Positions 1 to 8,655 of a DNA stretch of 64,000 bases are shown here, piece by piece (within the stretch, counting starts at the first letter, position 1; the number at the start of each line of letters is the position of its first letter). The DNA is taken from positions 6,339,001 to 6,403,000 of the forward strand of contig NZ_CP025394.1 in the NCBI RefSeq assembly GCF_002943525.1, read 5' to 3'. A program made the position numbers and the translations under genes. Source of the stretch: Kitasatospora sp. MMS16-BH015 (lineage in GTDB: Bacteria > Actinomycetota > Actinomycetes > Streptomycetales > Streptomycetaceae). Under the pieces are notes generated by a model that was not told the origin of the DNA, made no database searches, and was given only the letters and a program-made list of their open reading frames with translations.

Positions 1-3
1 GGC

Positions 4-843
4 TCAGGCATGCTGACGCTCCCGCCGGCCCGCCCAGACCCCGCGGATGGCGTCGAGCTCGGCGTTCAGCTCGGCCGGGGGTGGGAAGTTGCCGTCCCGC
101 TCCAGCAGGACGCCGGGCGGGGCCTGACGCTCGCACAGGGCGGCCAGTACCTCGAGCACCGGCCCGGTGACCGGGTGGGCGTGGGTGTCGTGCCAGACGC
201 CGTCCCGCTGGAAGCCGCCCGCGACGTGGGTGTAGGCGATCGCGTCCAGCGGCAGGCGGTCGAGCTCGGCGGCGACGTCCAGGCCGAGGTTGACGTGGTT
301 GGTGTGCAGGTTGGCCACGTCGATCAGCAGCCGTACGCCGGTCCGCTCGACCAGCTCCGCGAGGAACTGACCTTCCGTCAATTCGTCTTCGGGCCAAGCC
401 AGATGGGCGGCGATGTTCTCCAGGGCGAGCGGCACCGGGAGCTCGGCCTGGGCGATCCGGACGTTCTCGGCGACCACCCGGAGGCTGTCGTGCGAGCGCG
501 GCACCGGCAGCAGGTGGCCGGCCTCCCGGCCGCCCGCGCGGACGAAGGCCAGGTGCTCGGTGACCAGTGGCGAGCCGAGCGCCTCGGCGCAGGTGGCCAG
601 CCGGGCCAGCCGGGCCCGGTCGGGCTCCGCCGCGCCGCCGAGGCCGAGCGAGACGCCGTGCGGCACCACGGTGACGCCGCGCTCGCGCAGCACCCGGAGC
701 GAGACGGGCAGCTCGCCGGCCCGCAGGCCGTCGGGGCAGAGGTTCTCCGCGACCACCTCGACCCAGTCCAGGCCGGGCAGCCGCTCCACGGCGGTGTCGA
801 TCTCGGCCCGCCAGCCGATGCCGACGCCCAGCTCCGTCGTCAT
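4..843 (-). CDS. DUF692 (UPF0276) family MNIO-type protein
   Basis: Protein of 279 aa in the DUF692 family. These are TIM-barrel proteins that bind two or three iron ions, now called multinuclear non-heme iron-dependent oxidative (MNIO) enzymes; several modify Cys-containing peptides. The fold signature is visible: an N-terminal GVGIGWR strand, then WVEVVAEN, VVPHGVSLGLGG and LVTEHLAF, then ALENIAAHL, LLIDVANLHTNHVN and the late HVAGG and DTHAHPV metal-ligand motifs. I chose the ATG at 843, preceded by a GAGGGGG ribosome binding site; an ORF without a ribosome site extends 57 codons upstream. It is transcribed away from the GNAT gene at 1065. Its usual partner would lie left of the window, so its substrate cannot be judged. 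Family assignment is firm; function is open. Confidence 0.85.
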   Translation of the reverse strand: MTTELGVGIGWRAEIDTAVERLPGLDWVEVVAENLCPDGLRAGELPVSLRVLRERGVTVVPHGVSLGLGGAAEPDRARLARLATCAEALGSPLVTEHLAFVRAGGREAGHLLPVPRSHDSLRVVAENVRIAQAELPVPLALENIAAHLAWPEDELTEGQFLAELVERTGVRLLIDVANLHTNHVNLGLDVAAELDRLPLDAIAYTHVAGGFQRDGVWHDTHAHPVTGPVLEVLAALCERQAPPGVLLERDGNFPPPAELNAELDAIRGVWAGRRERQHA

Positions 844-1064
844 GTGATGCCCCCTCTCGGGCGGGTGCGCTGCGGGCGGTGCCCGAAGCCCGGCCCTCGA
901 TGCTGAGGGTGTATCCCCGGGCCCTCCTTGCCAACCCGGACCAGGCATTCTCAGAGCTGAACTTGAGCTTTCCGCCGGGTCGCGGGCCGTTCCGGGGCCG
1001 TGACGTCCGCCCACCGGAAATTCAGGGGCGTGCGCCGGAGCGGCGGAGGTAGTGTCCGATCCAT
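844..1064. other. Divergent intergenic region
   Basis: These 221 bases separate the divergently transcribed DUF692 and GNAT genes and must hold both promoters. I see no repeat, RNA element or clear -35/-10 pair. A GGAGGT lies 14 bases before the GNAT start, which is further than usual. Confidence 0.4.
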
Positions 1065-1979
1065 ATGACTCTGACTGTCCGTGATTTCCGCGCTGCCGAC
1101 GCCGAGGCCGCCGCCGAGACCTACGAGGCCGGCCGCCGCCACCTGATCAAGACGCCCCAGGGCATGCTCTGGCTGGCCACCCGGGCCGATCCGGCGCAGC
1201 ACCGCCGGGTGCTGCTCGCCGAGCTCGACGGGCGGGTGGTCGGCTCCGCCCGGGTCACCGTGCACGCCGATTCGAGCGTGGCCGGGCAGGGCTCGGCTCA
1301 GGTGAGCGTGCTGCCCGAGGCCCGCCGCAGCGGCGCGGGCCGCGCCCTGCTGGCGGAGGCCGAGCGGCACCTGGCGGCGCACGGCGTGACCACCGTGTAC
1401 TCCTGGGTCGACGACACCGAGGCCGACCAGGCCTTCGCCACCGCCCACGGCTACCGGCGCGGCCGGCCGGCCCGGTTCGCCCGGCTCGACCTGACCGCCG
1501 CGCTGCGCCCGGTGCCCGCCGTGGCGCCGGGCGTCGAACTGCGGACGGCCGCCTCCTTCGCCGCCGACCCTTCGCCCCTCTACCGGTTGGACGTGGCCGG
1601 CACCGAGGACGAGCCCGGCGAGATCGACGCGGCCGGCCAGGCCTACGAGGCCTGGCTGGAGGAGATCTGGCACCACCCGGAGCAGGACCACGAGCTGACC
1701 ACCGTCGCCCTGGTGGACGGTGTCCCGGCCGCCTTCAGCGCCGTCACCACCGACGGCGCCGGGCGGTACTGGTCCTCCTTCACCACCACGGGCGCCGCCT
1801 TCCGCGGCCGCGGCCTGGCCAAGCTCGCCAAGACCGACTCGCTGCACCGGGCCCGCGCGGCCGGCTGCACCGAGGCGTACACCAGCAACGACGAGGGCAA
1901 CGCACCGATGCTCGCCGTCAACGCCTGGCTGGGTTACCAGGTCTGTGCGAGGGAGTGGAAGTACAGCCGCGAGCTGTGA
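1065..1979 (+). CDS. GNAT-family N-acetyltransferase with two GNAT domains
   Basis: Protein of 304 aa. The N-terminal half (about 1-150) is a complete GNAT fold, with VVGSARVTVHAD followed by the acetyl-CoA loop in VLPEARRSGAGRALL (R-x-x-G-x-G/A) and a terminal YSWVDDTEADQAF segment. The C-terminal half (about 165-304) repeats the fold with AFSAVTTD and FRGRGLAKLAKTDSL (second acetyl-CoA loop) and ends with NDEGNAPMLAVNAWLGY, the typical GNAT terminus. Tandem GNAT proteins are common in actinomycetes and usually have unknown small-molecule or antibiotic substrates. It is convergent with the ohr gene; a 62-base perfect palindrome fills the space between their stop codons. Substrate unknown. 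Confidence 0.85.
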   Translation: MTLTVRDFRAADAEAAAETYEAGRRHLIKTPQGMLWLATRADPAQHRRVLLAELDGRVVGSARVTVHADSSVAGQGSAQVSVLPEARRSGAGRALLAEAERHLAAHGVTTVYSWVDDTEADQAFATAHGYRRGRPARFARLDLTAALRPVPAVAPGVELRTAASFAADPSPLYRLDVAGTEDEPGEIDAAGQAYEAWLEEIWHHPEQDHELTTVALVDGVPAAFSAVTTDGAGRYWSSFTTTGAAFRGRGLAKLAKTDSLHRARAAGCTEAYTSNDEGNAPMLAVNAWLGYQVCAREWKYSREL

Positions 1980-1991
1980 CGGCGTGACGCG

Positions 1992-2053
1992 ATGGCGGGT
2001 ATGACGGAGGGGCGGACGCCGATCGGCGTCCGCCCCTCCGTCATACCCGCCAT
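1992..2053. terminator. 62-base perfect palindrome between convergent genes (bidirectional terminator)
   Basis: Bases 1992-2022 are exactly complementary to 2023-2053, with no spacer at the centre (GCCGATCGGC). The palindrome begins 12 bases after the GNAT stop and ends 6 bases before the ohr stop, so it would terminate both transcripts. A 31-base-pair loopless palindrome is much longer and cleaner than a normal terminator. Confidence 0.8.
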
Positions 2054-2059
2054 ATCTGA

Positions 2060-2473
2060 TTACTCGATGACGAGCTCGACCGGGATGTTGCCCCGGGTCG
2101 CCTTGGAGTACGGGCAGACCTGGTGGGCCTGCTCGACCAGGGTGCGGGCGGTGGCGGGCTCCAGGGTGTCGGGCAGCTCGACCCGGAGCACCACGGAGAG
2201 GCCGAAGCTGGTCTCGTCCTTGGCCAGGCTGACCTCGGCGGTGACGGCCACCTCGGAGGTGTCCACCTTGGCCTGGCGGCCGACCAGGCCGAGGGCGCTG
2301 GCGAAGCAGGCCGCGTAGCCGCCGGCGAAGAGCTGCTCGGGGTTGGTGCCCTGGCCGTTGCCGCCGAGGGCCGGGGGCATCGCCAGCTGGAGGTCGAGCT
2401 GGCCGTCGTTGCTCACGGTGCGCCCCTGGCGCCCGTTGGTGGCGGTGGCTACGGCGGTGTACAGCGCGCTCAT
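2060..2473 (-). CDS. ohrA: Organic hydroperoxide resistance protein (Ohr/OsmC family)
   Basis: Protein of 137 aa, a thiol-dependent peroxidase that reduces organic and lipid hydroperoxides in the cytoplasm. The Ohr signatures are present: LYTAVATATNGR at the N-terminus, NPEQLFAGGYAACFASAL with the first catalytic Cys, and AHQVCPYSKAT with the second. Length is normal for the family. I place the start at the ATG at 2473, which has an AAGGGA ribosome site upstream; an in-frame ATG at 2512 would give an extra 13-residue tail without a family match. It is divergent from an ohrR-type MarR gene with a symmetric operator between them, the classical arrangement for peroxide-inducible ohr. Confidence 0.93.
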   Translation of the reverse strand: MSALYTAVATATNGRQGRTVSNDGQLDLQLAMPPALGGNGQGTNPEQLFAGGYAACFASALGLVGRQAKVDTSEVAVTAEVSLAKDETSFGLSVVLRVELPDTLEPATARTLVEQAHQVCPYSKATRGNIPVELVIE

Positions 2474-2530
2474 GGGGTCCGTCCCTTGCTGTCCGGTGGG
2501 GTTGCTTGACATCCACTATGAGAGCACACA

Positions 2531-2552
2531 ATTCAGTTGCGCACAACTGAAT
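2531..2552. promoter_or_regulatory. Probable OhrR operator between ohrA and ohrR
   Basis: An inverted repeat ATTCAGTTG-N4-CAACTGAAT lies in the ohrA/ohrR intergenic region, 24 bases before the ohrR start. AT-rich dyads with TTG/CAA arms are typical OhrR targets in Gram-positive bacteria. Its position would let reduced OhrR repress both genes. Binding is inferred from position and symmetry. Confidence 0.7.
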
Positions 2553-2575
2553 GGCTCGAGTGCTAACCTGGACCC

Positions 2576-3079
2576 ATGAGCGAGCACCTGCCGACCGCCC
2601 CCGAGACCCCGCCGAGCGGGGAGTGGCTGCGGCTGGACAACCAGATCTGCTTCGCGCTGCACGCGGCCACCCGCGCGTTCAACGCGCTCTACCGCGACGC
2701 CCTCCAGGAGCTCGGTCTCACCTACCCCCAGTACCTGGTCATGCTGGTGCTCTGGGAGGACGGCGAGCTGCCGGTCAAGAAGATCGGCGAGCGCCTGCGG
2801 CTCGACTCCGGCACGCTCTCCCCGCTGCTCAAGCGCCTGGAGGCGGCCGGCCTGGTCCGCCGCGAACGCAGCGTGGCCGACGAGCGCTCGGTCACTGTCC
2901 GCCCCACCCCGGCCGGCACCGAACTGCGCGCCCAGGCGCTGCGCCTCCCGGCCCGCGTCGCCGAGGCCACCGGCCTGGACGTCACCGAGATCGCCGACCT
3001 CCGCCGCCGCCTGGAGCAGCTCACCCGCGCCGTCGACGGCGCGGGCGCCCTGGACGGCCCGGCGCCGCTCTGCGGCTAG
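2576..3079 (+). CDS. ohrR: OhrR-type MarR-family peroxide-sensing repressor
   Basis: Protein of 167 aa with the MarR winged-helix fold. The reactive sensor cysteine sits in NQICFALHAATRAF (Cys25), exactly where OhrR proteins place the Cys that is oxidised by organic hydroperoxides. The recognition region reads KKIGERLRLDSGTLSPLLKRLEAAGLV, followed by the wing with RSVADERSV. The tyrosines that hydrogen-bond the sensor Cys in OhrR are plausibly those of LYRDAL and LTYPQYL. It is about 15 residues longer than average because of a Pro-rich N-terminus and a Gly/Ala tail. Divergent from ohrA and likely autoregulated through the dyad at 2531-2552. Confidence 0.92.
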   Translation: MSEHLPTAPETPPSGEWLRLDNQICFALHAATRAFNALYRDALQELGLTYPQYLVMLVLWEDGELPVKKIGERLRLDSGTLSPLLKRLEAAGLVRRERSVADERSVTVRPTPAGTELRAQALRLPARVAEATGLDVTEIADLRRRLEQLTRAVDGAGALDGPAPLCG

Positions 3080-3089
3080 CTTTCGGGCC

Positions 3090-5285
3090 TCAGGCCACGT
3101 CCACGCCGTGGGCGCGGGCCAGGCCGGCCAGGCCGTCGGACCAGCCCTGGCCGATGGCGCGGAGCTTCCAGAGTTCGGGGGCGCCCGGCGGTTGGTGGCG
3201 GTAGAGCTCGGCGACCAGCATGGCGGAGATGCCCGGGTCGGCGGGCGGGGTGAAGGACCAGGAGGAGCCGTCGGCGGCGCGGACGGTCAGGGCGGCGGCG
3301 CGCAGGTCGGCGCAGGTCAGGCCCGAGTCGGTGTCGATGTTGACCGAGACGGCGATCCGGCGGACCCGGGCGGGCAGGCGGGCCGGGGCGAGGGTGGCGG
3401 TCTCCGAGCCGGTCTCCTTGGGGTGGAGCGTCACCGTGCCGTGCTCGGCCTCGCGCTGGTGGTAGAAGACGAAGTCGGCGTCGCTGTCGACCAGGCCGTC
3501 CGCCCCGAGCAGCAGCAGGGTCAGATCGGCGTCCGCCCCCGACGGGTCGAAGTCGAACCGGACGGTGACGGCACCCTCGCCCGCCGGGAGGGCCACGTTC
3601 TGGCCGGGCATCAGCGGCACGGTCGGCGGCGCGGCCGGCCGCACGGGCAGGTCGACCAGGGTCGGGGTGGGGGTCGCCGCGACGGCCGGGAGAGCCAGGG
3701 CGGTGAGGGTCGGCGCGGCGGCGACCGGGAGCAGCTCGGCCGGCGGAGGCGGGGGCACGGCCGGGCCCAGGTGGCCCGGGAGGCCGTGCTCGCGGAGCAG
3801 CCCGATCAGGGTCGGGCCGTCCACCAGGGCCAGCGGCTTGCCCTCCACCCAGCGGTGCGAATCCGGGCCGAAGGTGGCCGTGGTCACCAGGATGCCCCGG
3901 TTGGCGCCGTGGTGGACGCGGGTGGCGTCCAGGTCCCGGACGGCCGTGGGGTCGACCCGGTGGCGGTAGCGCTTGGCCTGGATCACGATCAGGCCGCCGG
4001 TGATCGGATCCGGGTCCTCGGCGACCACGTCCACGCCCTGGTCGCCGCTGCGCGCGGTGGTCCGGGTCGAGTAGCCGCGCCGGCGGAAGAGTTCGGCGAT
4101 CAGCTCCTCGAACTCCAGCGGGTCCATGGTGTACAGGTCCGGGTCCTCGTCCCCCGGCGGGAGGTAGCTGCCGACCTGCTCGGCCAGCCGCTCGGTCTTC
4201 ACCTCCTCCAGCCGCTCCGGCCGGCTGCTCAGCCGTCCGCGCAGGCCGTCCACCAGGCAGCTGACCGGCTCCACCCGGGGCAACTCCACGGCCAGGAAGG
4301 CCGATCGCTCCACCGTGACGGACACCAGGCAGCGCAGCTCCTCCCGGCCGGTGGCCGGGTTGAGCGCCTCCACGCAGCCGTTGAAGACCACCGAGGAGAG
4401 CAGCTTGCCGGTGTCCGCCCGGAACAGCTCGGCCAGCACCCGCAGTGCCGACTGCGCCAGCAACTCCCGGTACAGCGACCTGCGTTCGGCCGCCGAGCGG
4501 GCCACCTCCGCCTCGCGGTCGTCGGTCTTCACGTACCGCACCCGGGCCACCGGCGGCACGATCTCCGGCTCGGGCAGCAGCCAGTCGACCACCAACTGCC
4601 GGGCGGCGGCGTCCCAGGCGACCACCCCGTCGGTCGGGAAGCCCTCCGGCCAGTCCGTCCGCCAGCGCAGCGCACCCTCGAACAGCTCCACCACGGCCGC
4701 CGTGTCGGTGGCCCCGGAGGCAGCCAACTCGGCCGCCCGGGCGGTCCGTTCGGCGGCGAGGCGGCGGTGCTCCACCGCCCAGGCGTCGAACTCGGCCCGG
4801 TACTGCGCGAGTTGGGTGAGCCGCTGCTGGTCGGCGTCCTGGGCGGCCCGCCAGTCGTACTCGAACCGGGCTCGGGCGTGGGCCAGTTGCTCGTGGTACT
4901 GCCGCTCGCCACCCGGCGGCGGGGGCGGCACCTGGTACCAGGACTGGTCCGGCATCGGCACCGGCACGCCCAGCGGGCCCGGATCGAAGGGCGGCACCAC
5001 GTCCGGCCCGCCGCTCAACCCGGTGGCCAGCACCGCGCGCAGCTCGGCCACCCGGGCCTCCACCTCGGCCGTCCGCCGGGCCGCGTCCGCCTCCCGCCCC
5101 TGCTGGTAGGCGCGCAGCGCCTCCTTCTCGCCCTGGGCCGCCGCCCGCTGCGCGTCCCGCTGCTGCCGCTCGTGCTGCCGCTGCGCGGCCAGCGCCGCCC
5201 GTCGCTGCTCCTCCTGCCGCAGACGCTGCTGCCGCTGCGCCTCCGCCACCATCCCCAGCACGCCCGAGCTGCGCCGCCTCGCCAC
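3090..5285 (-). CDS. Mrr-type restriction endonuclease fused to a C-terminal TerD domain
   Basis: Protein of 731 aa. Residues 1-190 are Arg/Gln/Glu-rich and look like a long helical coiled coil interrupted by a Pro-rich stretch. A middle region (about 200-380) has no family I recognise. Residues 386-500 form an Mrr-like nuclease: DPLEFEELIAELFRRRGY, then the PD-(D/E)xK core GDQGVDVVAED (about 413) and VIQAKRYRHRV (about 435), and GILVTTATF. Residues 555-731 form a TerD domain (LMPGQNVALPAGEG, RFDFDPSG, DFVFYHQ, SVNIDTDSGLTC). The catalytic Asp and QxK are intact. I chose the GTG at 5285 because GGGGAGGAAG precedes it. Its stop lies 10 bases from the convergent ohrR. A defence or stress role is plausible but inferred. 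Confidence 0.85.
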   Translation of the reverse strand: MARRRSSGVLGMVAEAQRQQRLRQEEQRRAALAAQRQHERQQRDAQRAAAQGEKEALRAYQQGREADAARRTAEVEARVAELRAVLATGLSGGPDVVPPFDPGPLGVPVPMPDQSWYQVPPPPPGGERQYHEQLAHARARFEYDWRAAQDADQQRLTQLAQYRAEFDAWAVEHRRLAAERTARAAELAASGATDTAAVVELFEGALRWRTDWPEGFPTDGVVAWDAAARQLVVDWLLPEPEIVPPVARVRYVKTDDREAEVARSAAERRSLYRELLAQSALRVLAELFRADTGKLLSSVVFNGCVEALNPATGREELRCLVSVTVERSAFLAVELPRVEPVSCLVDGLRGRLSSRPERLEEVKTERLAEQVGSYLPPGDEDPDLYTMDPLEFEELIAELFRRRGYSTRTTARSGDQGVDVVAEDPDPITGGLIVIQAKRYRHRVDPTAVRDLDATRVHHGANRGILVTTATFGPDSHRWVEGKPLALVDGPTLIGLLREHGLPGHLGPAVPPPPPAELLPVAAAPTLTALALPAVAATPTPTLVDLPVRPAAPPTVPLMPGQNVALPAGEGAVTVRFDFDPSGADADLTLLLLGADGLVDSDADFVFYHQREAEHGTVTLHPKETGSETATLAPARLPARVRRIAVSVNIDTDSGLTCADLRAAALTVRAADGSSWSFTPPADPGISAMLVAELYRHQPPGAPELWKLRAIGQGWSDGLAGLARAHGVDVA

Positions 5286-5377
5286 TGCCTCTTCCTCCCC
5301 ACGAACGGACCGAGGGCAAGCATGCACCATCCCGCACCGGTCGGTGGCACACCGTCGAAGAGCCTCGGGCGGAGGCC

Positions 5378-6688
5378 CTAGCGTTCGTAGACCATCTCGG
5401 GGAAGCGCGGCGAGGGGCCGTCCAGCAGCTGGTCGTTCCGGCCGCGCAGCCAGCGGTCAAAGAAGGAGGCCACGTACGAGCGGGTGGCGAGCACCGCGCG
5501 GTCGGGGCGGACCTCGCCGACCTGCTTGGTCAGCTGCTCCGCGCTGATCGCGCCCTGGCGGGCCAGTTGGGGCAGCAGGGACTGCGCGTCGGTGTAGGAG
5601 CCGTGCCGGGAGCCGGTGAGGGTGACGTCCGCGTGCCAGCCGGTGCTGTGCTGCCAGAGGGCGTCCCAGCCGGGCTGCCGGTGGTAGCTGCCGGAGTCCT
5701 CCTCGCCGGTGCCCATGAGCAGGAAGGGCCCGGTCAGGCCGTCCCGGGCGACGGTGGTGAGGTGTACCCCGGTGCCGTCCGGGCCGGGGAAGTGCAGCTG
5801 GCCGTCGAGGTCGACGGCGGCCTTGAGGCGCGGGTCGTCGTGCATGGTCTGGAGGGCAGTGGAGCCGCCCCCCGAGTGGCCGACCATGCCGATCCGGTCG
5901 AGGTCCAGCGAGGCGGCCAGCCCGGCCGGCAGCCGCTCGTCCCGGCCCAGCCCGGCCAGCCGGTCCAGCACGAAGCGGATGTCGTCCACCCGGGTCTGCA
6001 GGACCTTGCGCAGCAGGGCGCCCAGGTCCAGGCCCGGCCTGCCCAGCATCCCGGGGAAGACGGAGGTGGCCAGGCTCCCGTCGGGGAAGGCCACCTCGGA
6101 GGCGTCGTAGGTGTGGTCGACGGCGACCACCACGTAGCCGCGCGAGGCGAGGTCCTCCACCAGGCCGGTGCCCCAGCTGCGCGGGTCGCCGAAGCCCGCC
6201 GAGTAGAGCAGCACGGGCCGCTTGCCCCCGGGCAGCACCGGCGCGTCGGTGCGGGCCCGGGTGCGCACCCCCGCCCAGTCGGTGCTGTCCGGCTCGAAGT
6301 GGTAGGTGCTCCGGCCCAGGCTGTCCGCGCTGCCGAAGTGCTCGGCGGCGGCGGGCACCATGTACGGCGCGCGGCCGGGGCCGGCGGCGGGCCGGGCGGC
6401 CGGGTACCAGAGGCTGATCATCAGCTTGCGGGCCTGCCCGGGCTGCCAGGGGTCGTCCCGGTGCCCGTCGGTGAGCTGCAGGGCGGTGGTGCCCACCGGG
6501 TACGGCCCGGTGGGCTGCGGCAGGCGGGCCTCGGCCTGCCGTACCGCTGCTACGCTCCGCGCCGCCACCGCCGCCGGTGCGGCCGCCATCGCGGCCGGTG
6601 CGGTCGCCACCGCTGCCGGTGCGACCACGCCCAAGGTCACCGTCGCCGCCAGCAGCGCCGCCGCGACGGCCCTTCCACGCCTGTTCAT
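5378..6688 (-). CDS. Secreted alpha/beta hydrolase (PAF-acetylhydrolase/lipase-like)
   Basis: Protein of 436 aa. A signal peptide is evident: MNRRGR, a hydrophobic Ala/Val core to about residue 30, then an Ala-rich linker. The mature part is an alpha/beta hydrolase with VLLYSAGFGDPRSWG (oxyanion strand), GYVVVAVDHTYDA, and the nucleophile elbow IGMVGHSGGGSTAL with the catalytic Ser near residue 272. LDLDGQLHF probably carries the acid, and GSRHGSYTDAQSLLP carries the catalytic His. This order and length resemble platelet-activating-factor acetylhydrolase-type esterases. It stands alone, with a 138-base gap to msrB. Substrate unknown; it probably acts on extracellular esters or polyesters. Confidence 0.82.
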   Translation of the reverse strand: MNRRGRAVAAALLAATVTLGVVAPAAVATAPAAMAAAPAAVAARSVAAVRQAEARLPQPTGPYPVGTTALQLTDGHRDDPWQPGQARKLMISLWYPAARPAAGPGRAPYMVPAAAEHFGSADSLGRSTYHFEPDSTDWAGVRTRARTDAPVLPGGKRPVLLYSAGFGDPRSWGTGLVEDLASRGYVVVAVDHTYDASEVAFPDGSLATSVFPGMLGRPGLDLGALLRKVLQTRVDDIRFVLDRLAGLGRDERLPAGLAASLDLDRIGMVGHSGGGSTALQTMHDDPRLKAAVDLDGQLHFPGPDGTGVHLTTVARDGLTGPFLLMGTGEEDSGSYHRQPGWDALWQHSTGWHADVTLTGSRHGSYTDAQSLLPQLARQGAISAEQLTKQVGEVRPDRAVLATRSYVASFFDRWLRGRNDQLLDGPSPRFPEMVYER

Positions 6689-6826
6689 CGCCGTTCCCCT
6701 CGTCCGGTCCCGTCGGTCGTGCCCGACCCGGGCGACGCTACGGGGGAGGAGGGGTGGCGGCCGTCATACCGGGGTGCCAACTCGGCGGTAGCACCCCGGT
6801 AGGGGGTCGGCCTTCCGGCAGCCGGG

Positions 6827-7231
6827 TCAGTCCTTCGGCTGCAGGGTCAGCGAGATGCTGTTGATGCAGTAGCGCTGGTCGGTCGGGGTGCCGTAGCCCT
6901 CGCCCTCGAAGACGTGGCCCAGGTGGCCGCCGCAGCGCGCGCAGCGGACCTCGACCCGGCGCATGCCGTGGGTGGTGTCCTCGATGTACTCGACCCGGTC
7001 CTCGGCGAGCGGGGCGTAGTACGAGGGCCAGCCGCAGTGCGAGTCGAACTTGGTCTCGCTGCTGAAGAGTTCGGCCCCGCAGGCCCGGCAGGAGTACACC
7101 CCGACGGTCTTGGTGTCGGTGTACTCGCCGACGAACGGCCGCTCGGTGCCGGCCTGGCGGAGCACGTGGTACTCCTCCGGGCTGAGCTGCTCGCGCCACT
7201 CGGCGTCGGTCTTCTCGATCTCGTAACTCAC
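6827..7231 (-). CDS. msrB: Peptide-methionine (R)-S-oxide reductase MsrB
   Basis: Protein of 134 aa that reduces methionine-R-sulfoxide in proteins. All MsrB landmarks are visible: YHVLRQAGTERPF, the zinc site CRACG together with CARCGGHLGH, the FDSHCGWPSY loop, and the catalytic Cys in RYCINSISL with a downstream Gln. The GTG start at 7231 follows a strong GGAGGAG. It lies 26 bases downstream of murC on the same strand, so the two may be co-transcribed although they are functionally unrelated. Confidence 0.95.
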   Translation of the reverse strand: MSYEIEKTDAEWREQLSPEEYHVLRQAGTERPFVGEYTDTKTVGVYSCRACGAELFSSETKFDSHCGWPSYYAPLAEDRVEYIEDTTHGMRRVEVRCARCGGHLGHVFEGEGYGTPTDQRYCINSISLTLQPKD

Positions 7232-7257
7232 GGCCGGCTCCTCCGGGCTGGGGTGTC

Positions 7258-8655
7258 CTAAGCGGTAACGCTCGCGAGCTGCCCGAGGATTTCCGGGCCC
7301 AGGTTGGTGACGTCGCCGGCGCCCATGGTGAGCAGCAGGTCGCCCGGGCGGGCGAGCCCGGCGAGCAGGGCCGGGGCGTCGGCGAAGGAGTGCTCGGCGC
7401 GCACCTCGGCGCCGGCCCGGCGGGCCGCGTCGATGATCAGCTCGCTGGTGACGCCGGGGATCGGGTCCTCGCGGGCCGGGTAGATGTCGAGCACCACGGA
7501 GGCGTCGGCCAGCGCGAGGGCCTGGCCCATCTCCTCGGCGAGCTGCTGGGTGCGGCTGAACAGGTGCGGCTGGAAGACCACCAGCACCCGGCCCTCGGCG
7601 GCCTCCCGGATGGCCTCCAGGTCGGCGGCCATCTCGGTCGGGTGGTGGGCGTAGGAGTCGATCACCTGCACGCCGCCGGCCTCGCCCTTGAGCTGGAGGC
7701 GGCGGCGGACGCCGGTGTAGCTGCCGAGCGCGCGGGCCAGGTCGGCGGCGGGCACGCCGAGCGCGACGCCGGCGGCCAGCGCCGCGACGGCGTTGTGCGC
7801 GTAGTGGCGGCCGGGCACCGAGACGGTGAAGGCCAGCTCGGTGCCGTCCAGCAGGACGACCACCTCGCTGGTCATGCCGCGCGCGGTGACCGAGAGCACC
7901 CGCAGGTCGGCGTCCTCGGACGCGCCGACGGTGACCACGTTCAGCTCCTCGCGGCCCTTGATCCGGCTGGTCAGCTCGCGGGCGCCGTCATGGTCGGCGG
8001 AGACCACCAGGGTGCCGCCGGGGGTGATCCGGCCGACGAAGGTCTCGAAGGACTCGTAGATCTCTTCCATCGAGGCGTAGTTGGCGTGGTGGTCCAGCTC
8101 CACGTTGAGGATGATCGCCACCTCGGGCGCGTACTTGTGGAAGCTGCGGTCGCTCTCGTCCGCCTCGGCGACGAAGATCTCGCCGGTGCCGTGGTGGGCG
8201 TTGGAGCCGGGTGCGTCGAGGTCGCCGCCGATCGCGTAGGACGGGTCGAGGCCCAGCTCGGCCAGGCTGACGGCCAGCATGCTGGTGGTGGTGGTCTTGC
8301 CGTGGGTGCCGGCCACGGCCAGCGCCCGGCGCCCGCCCATCAGCGCGGCCAGCGCGTCGGAGCGGTGCACCACCGGGATGTTCCGCTCGCGGGCGGCGAC
8401 CAGCTCGGGGTTGTCGGCGCGGATGGCGCTGGAGACCACGATGCTGCTGGTGCCGGCCGGTACGTTCTCGGCGGCGTGGCCCACGGCCACCTGGGCGCCG
8501 AGCGCGCGCAGCGCCAGCACGGTCTTGGACTCCTTGGAGTCGCTGCCGGACACCTTGGCGCCGCGCACCGCGAGGATCTTGGCCAGGCCGGACATGCCGG
8601 CGCCGCCGATGCCGATGAAGTGCGGGGCGTGCAGGTCGTGGGCGGCGTCGTTCAA
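7258..8655 (-). CDS. murC: UDP-N-acetylmuramate--L-alanine ligase
   Basis: Protein of 465 aa catalysing ATP-dependent addition of L-Ala to UDP-MurNAc, the first cytoplasmic amino-acid ligation of peptidoglycan synthesis. Seen in order: the N-terminal Rossmann motif FIGIGGAGMSGLAKIL, the P-loop AVAGTHGKTTTTSML, the EADESDRSF substrate motif, NVELDHHANY, HNAVAALAAGVALG, DSYAHHPTEM and the C-terminal FQPHLFSRT. Length is normal. The start is TTG at 8655 with GGAG eight bases upstream; no closer ATG preserves the Rossmann motif. msrB follows at 26 bases. Confidence 0.96.
   Translation of the reverse strand: MNDAAHDLHAPHFIGIGGAGMSGLAKILAVRGAKVSGSDSKESKTVLALRALGAQVAVGHAAENVPAGTSSIVVSSAIRADNPELVAARERNIPVVHRSDALAALMGGRRALAVAGTHGKTTTTSMLAVSLAELGLDPSYAIGGDLDAPGSNAHHGTGEIFVAEADESDRSFHKYAPEVAIILNVELDHHANYASMEEIYESFETFVGRITPGGTLVVSADHDGARELTSRIKGREELNVVTVGASEDADLRVLSVTARGMTSEVVVLLDGTELAFTVSVPGRHYAHNAVAALAAGVALGVPAADLARALGSYTGVRRRLQLKGEAGGVQVIDSYAHHPTEMAADLEAIREAAEGRVLVVFQPHLFSRTQQLAEEMGQALALADASVVLDIYPAREDPIPGVTSELIIDAARRAGAEVRAEHSFADAPALLAGLARPGDLLLTMGAGDVTNLGPEILGQLASVTA

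Noticed and set aside
951..2546. 531-codon minus-strand frame across the GNAT gene and ohr
   Set aside because: It is out of frame with ohr and antisense to the GNAT gene, runs through the palindrome, and shows no family motif.
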